Assembly: GCA_036524005.1 (NCBI GenBank)
Contig: DATDDB010000055.1
Location: forward strand, 1 to 18,848
Direction: 5' to 3'
Source: DATDDB01 sp036524005
GTDB taxonomy: Bacteria; Pseudomonadota; Gammaproteobacteria; Burkholderiales; Gallionellaceae
Length of the DNA stretch: 18,848 nucleotides
In this document: piece by piece, positions 17,336-18,848 of the stretch
How positions within the stretch are numbered: position 1 is the stretch's first letter
Layout of the letters: each line of letters opens with the position of its first letter
Made by a program: the position numbers and the translations under genes
Notes under the pieces: model-generated
The model's input: the letters and a program-made list of their open reading frames with translations, nothing else
Databases searched by the model: none
What the model was told of the DNA's origin: nothing

Positions 17336-17701
17336 ATGATAGACCATCTCGGCATCAACGTTAGCGACTATAAGCTCAGCAAGGCATTCTACGTGGCAGC
17401 CCTCTCTCCGCTCGGCTACAAGGTGCTTGCCGAATACGGCGACTCGGGTGGCTTGGGCGCGGAGGGCAAGGCGGATTTCTGGATCAGCGAGGGCAAGGCC
17501 AACAAGCCCCATGTCCACGTCGCTTTTCAGTGCGCCAGGCGCGCGCAGGTGGACAAGTTCTATGCGGCGGCGCTGAAGGCGGGCGGCAAGGACAACGGGC
17601 CGCCGGGAATCCGCGAGGATTACGCTCCCACCTACTATGCCGCGTTTGTGTACGACCCGGACGGGCACAACATCGAGGCGGTGTGCCACGCGCCCAAGTA
17701 G
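17336..17701 (+). CDS. VOC (glyoxalase/bleomycin-resistance fold) family protein
   Basis: The 121-residue protein has the two beta-alpha-beta-beta-beta modules of a VOC protein: IDHLGINVSDYKLSKAFYVAALSPLGYKVL at the N-terminus, and HVHVAFQCARRAQVDKFYAAALKAGGKDNGPP with YYAAFVYDPDGHNIEAVCH at the C-terminus. Likely metal ligands are His4, His59 or His61, and Glu114. The family includes lactoylglutathione lyases, dioxygenases and antibiotic-binding proteins; the PDGHNIEAVCH ending is of the lyase-like type. The substrate is unknown. A strong AGGAGG supports the ATG at 17336. It is convergent with the MFS transporter across 34 bp containing a GC hairpin. Confidence 0.88.
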   Translation: MIDHLGINVSDYKLSKAFYVAALSPLGYKVLAEYGDSGGLGAEGKADFWISEGKANKPHVHVAFQCARRAQVDKFYAAALKAGGKDNGPPGIREDYAPTYYAAFVYDPDGHNIEAVCHAPK

Positions 17702-17706
17702 TAACT

Positions 17707-17721
17707 GGCCCGGGGCGGGCC
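17707..17721. terminator. Short GC hairpin between convergent VOC and MFS genes
   Basis: GGCCCG-GGG-CGGGCC is a perfect 6-bp stem with a 3-base loop, placed 6 bp after the VOC stop and 15 bp before the MFS stop. No T-tract follows on either strand, so only weak termination is likely. Confidence 0.4.
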
Positions 17722-17735
17722 TAAAACCCCTGCAT

Positions 17736-18848
17736 CTATTCCATCGCCACCGCAGGCGCATCCCCAGCCGGTTTTTTCGGCGTGCGTATCAGCAGCAGCA
17801 GCGGCATCATGATGACGAAGTTGAGGGTGGCGAACCAGAAGCTGTCGATATAGGCGGCGTTTTGCGCCTGGTGGAACACCGCGCGCGCGGCAACGGCGAT
17901 ACCACGTTCATCCAGGCCGAGGTGCAGGGGTTGCAGGTAAGAGCTCAGCGCCTCGTTATACGGGTTGATGTAGCCGCGCAGGCTGGACCATTGCTGCTGG
18001 GTGCTGCGCGAGAGGTAGGTGGCAAGAATGGCGATGCCGAACGCTGAGCTGATGGAGCGGATCAGGCTGTAGATGCCCGCCGCTTCGGCGGCCACGGTCT
18101 TGGGCAGGGTGGTGAAGGCGATGGTGGAGATGGGGACGAAGATCAATCCCATGCCCATGCCTTGCAGCATCAGCGGAACGACCAGGTCGTGCGGCTCGAT
18201 CTCGGCGGAGAAGCCCGTCATCAGGTAGTTGCCCGCGATGCTGCACAGCGTGCCGGCGAAGATAAAGTTGCGCGGCTGGATCTTGCCGGAAAATTTCCCC
18301 ACGAACATCATCACTAAAAACGAGGCCAGCCCGCGCGGCGCCATGTACAGCCCGGCCTCGAAGGTGGGATACCCCAGGAAATTCTGCATATACAACGATT
18401 GCAGCACCATGCCGCCGAAGAAACCGACGCTGGTGGCGGTGATCACCAGGCTGGCGACGAGAAAATTCGTGTCCTTGAAGATGCGCAGGTCGAACAGCGG
18501 GTGGTGTTCCCCGGTGAGCGAATAGACGATAAAAAAGATGAAGGAAAGCACGCAGATGATGGCCGCCACGACCAGCATTTGCGAACTGAACCAGTCGTCC
18601 TGGTTGCCGCGGTCCAGCACCAGTTGCAGCGCGCCGATGGCTAGCGCGAGCGAGGCGAATCCGTACCAATCCATGCGCCTATCCTTGGTAGGCGTTTCCA
18701 GTACATGGCGCGCCGCAAGCACGAAGGAGAAAATGCCGACCGGCAGGTTGATGTAGAACGTCCAGCGCCAGCTGATTTGCTCGGTGAGCCAGCCGCCCAG
18801 GGTGGGGCCCATCACCGGCGCGACCATCACGCCCATCGCCCAGATCGC
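17736..18848 (-). CDS. DHA2-family MFS drug efflux transporter (EmrB-like), 5' truncated by window edge
   Basis: The 370 visible residues start inside the protein. AIWAMGVMVAPVMGPTLGGW is motif C of the DHA2 (14-helix) drug:H+ antiporters, followed by the SWRWTFYINLPVG loop. Both are typical of EmrB-like proteins about 510 residues long, so about 140 N-terminal residues lie beyond the window. Later segments give the expected run of helices (for example LGYPTFEAGLYMAPRG and MGMGLIFVPISTIAFTTLP). FHQAQNAAYIDSFWFATLNF precedes the last helix, and a hydrophilic tail (TPKKPAGDAPAVAME) ends it. The family usually works with an EmrA-type periplasmic adaptor and an outer-membrane channel, whose genes are expected upstream outside the window. 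Substrates cannot be read from sequence. Confidence 0.92.
   Translation of the reverse strand, partial: AIWAMGVMVAPVMGPTLGGWLTEQISWRWTFYINLPVGIFSFVLAARHVLETPTKDRRMDWYGFASLALAIGALQLVLDRGNQDDWFSSQMLVVAAIICVLSFIFFIVYSLTGEHHPLFDLRIFKDTNFLVASLVITATSVGFFGGMVLQSLYMQNFLGYPTFEAGLYMAPRGLASFLVMMFVGKFSGKIQPRNFIFAGTLCSIAGNYLMTGFSAEIEPHDLVVPLMLQGMGMGLIFVPISTIAFTTLPKTVAAEAAGIYSLIRSISSAFGIAILATYLSRSTQQQWSSLRGYINPYNEALSSYLQPLHLGLDERGIAVAARAVFHQAQNAAYIDSFWFATLNFVIMMPLLLLIRTPKKPAGDAPAVAME

Overview
The window looks like chromosomal DNA of a Gram-negative betaproteobacterium. The pyrG-kdsA-eno-ftsB order is typical of that class, and many proteins are betaproteobacterial in style (metal-type KdsA, FtsB with a low-complexity tail, AcnA/IRP-type aconitase). 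A Nitrosomonadales or Gallionellaceae relative is my guess and is not proven by the sequence. No rRNA, tRNA, CRISPR array, insertion sequence or phage gene was seen. No stretch longer than about 255 bases lacks a gene.

Layout. At 1-1497 a 5'-truncated SlyD-like FKBP prolyl isomerase is translationally coupled to a TPR protein. A convergent DUF4279 protein (about 1509-1925) is followed by a divergent HIT hydrolase (1970) and a 56-residue protein of unknown function (2437). Then comes a non-coding stretch with GC-rich hairpins, and a divergent, stand-alone DUF934-like protein (2862) preceded by a perfect 8-bp-arm palindrome.

The core housekeeping run is pyrG, a 32-codon leader-like ORF that duplicates the start of kdsA, kdsA, eno, ftsB and a MipA/OmpV outer-membrane protein (3474-8539), all on the plus strand. 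It links CTP and Kdo synthesis, glycolysis and division. A small membrane protein (minus) and a 46-residue DUF3460-like protein (plus) flank a 38-bp inverted repeat and a good sigma70 promoter.

On the minus strand acnA, a GNAT acetyltransferase, a VIT1/CCC1-type metal transporter and fumC (14965 down to 9499) form a probable operon that joins two TCA-cycle enzymes to a metal-ion transporter. The tRNA 2-selenouridine synthase mnmH (minus) and selenophosphate synthetase selD (plus) are divergent, with start codons about 10 bp apart. The window closes with a VOC-fold protein (plus) and the 3' part of a DHA2-family MFS exporter (minus, cut by the window edge).

No clearly new multi-gene system was found. 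The most unusual points are the duplicated kdsA start region, the apparently leaderless pyrG, the nearly touching selD/mnmH starts, the orphan DUF934-like gene with its palindrome, and several structured intergenic repeats.
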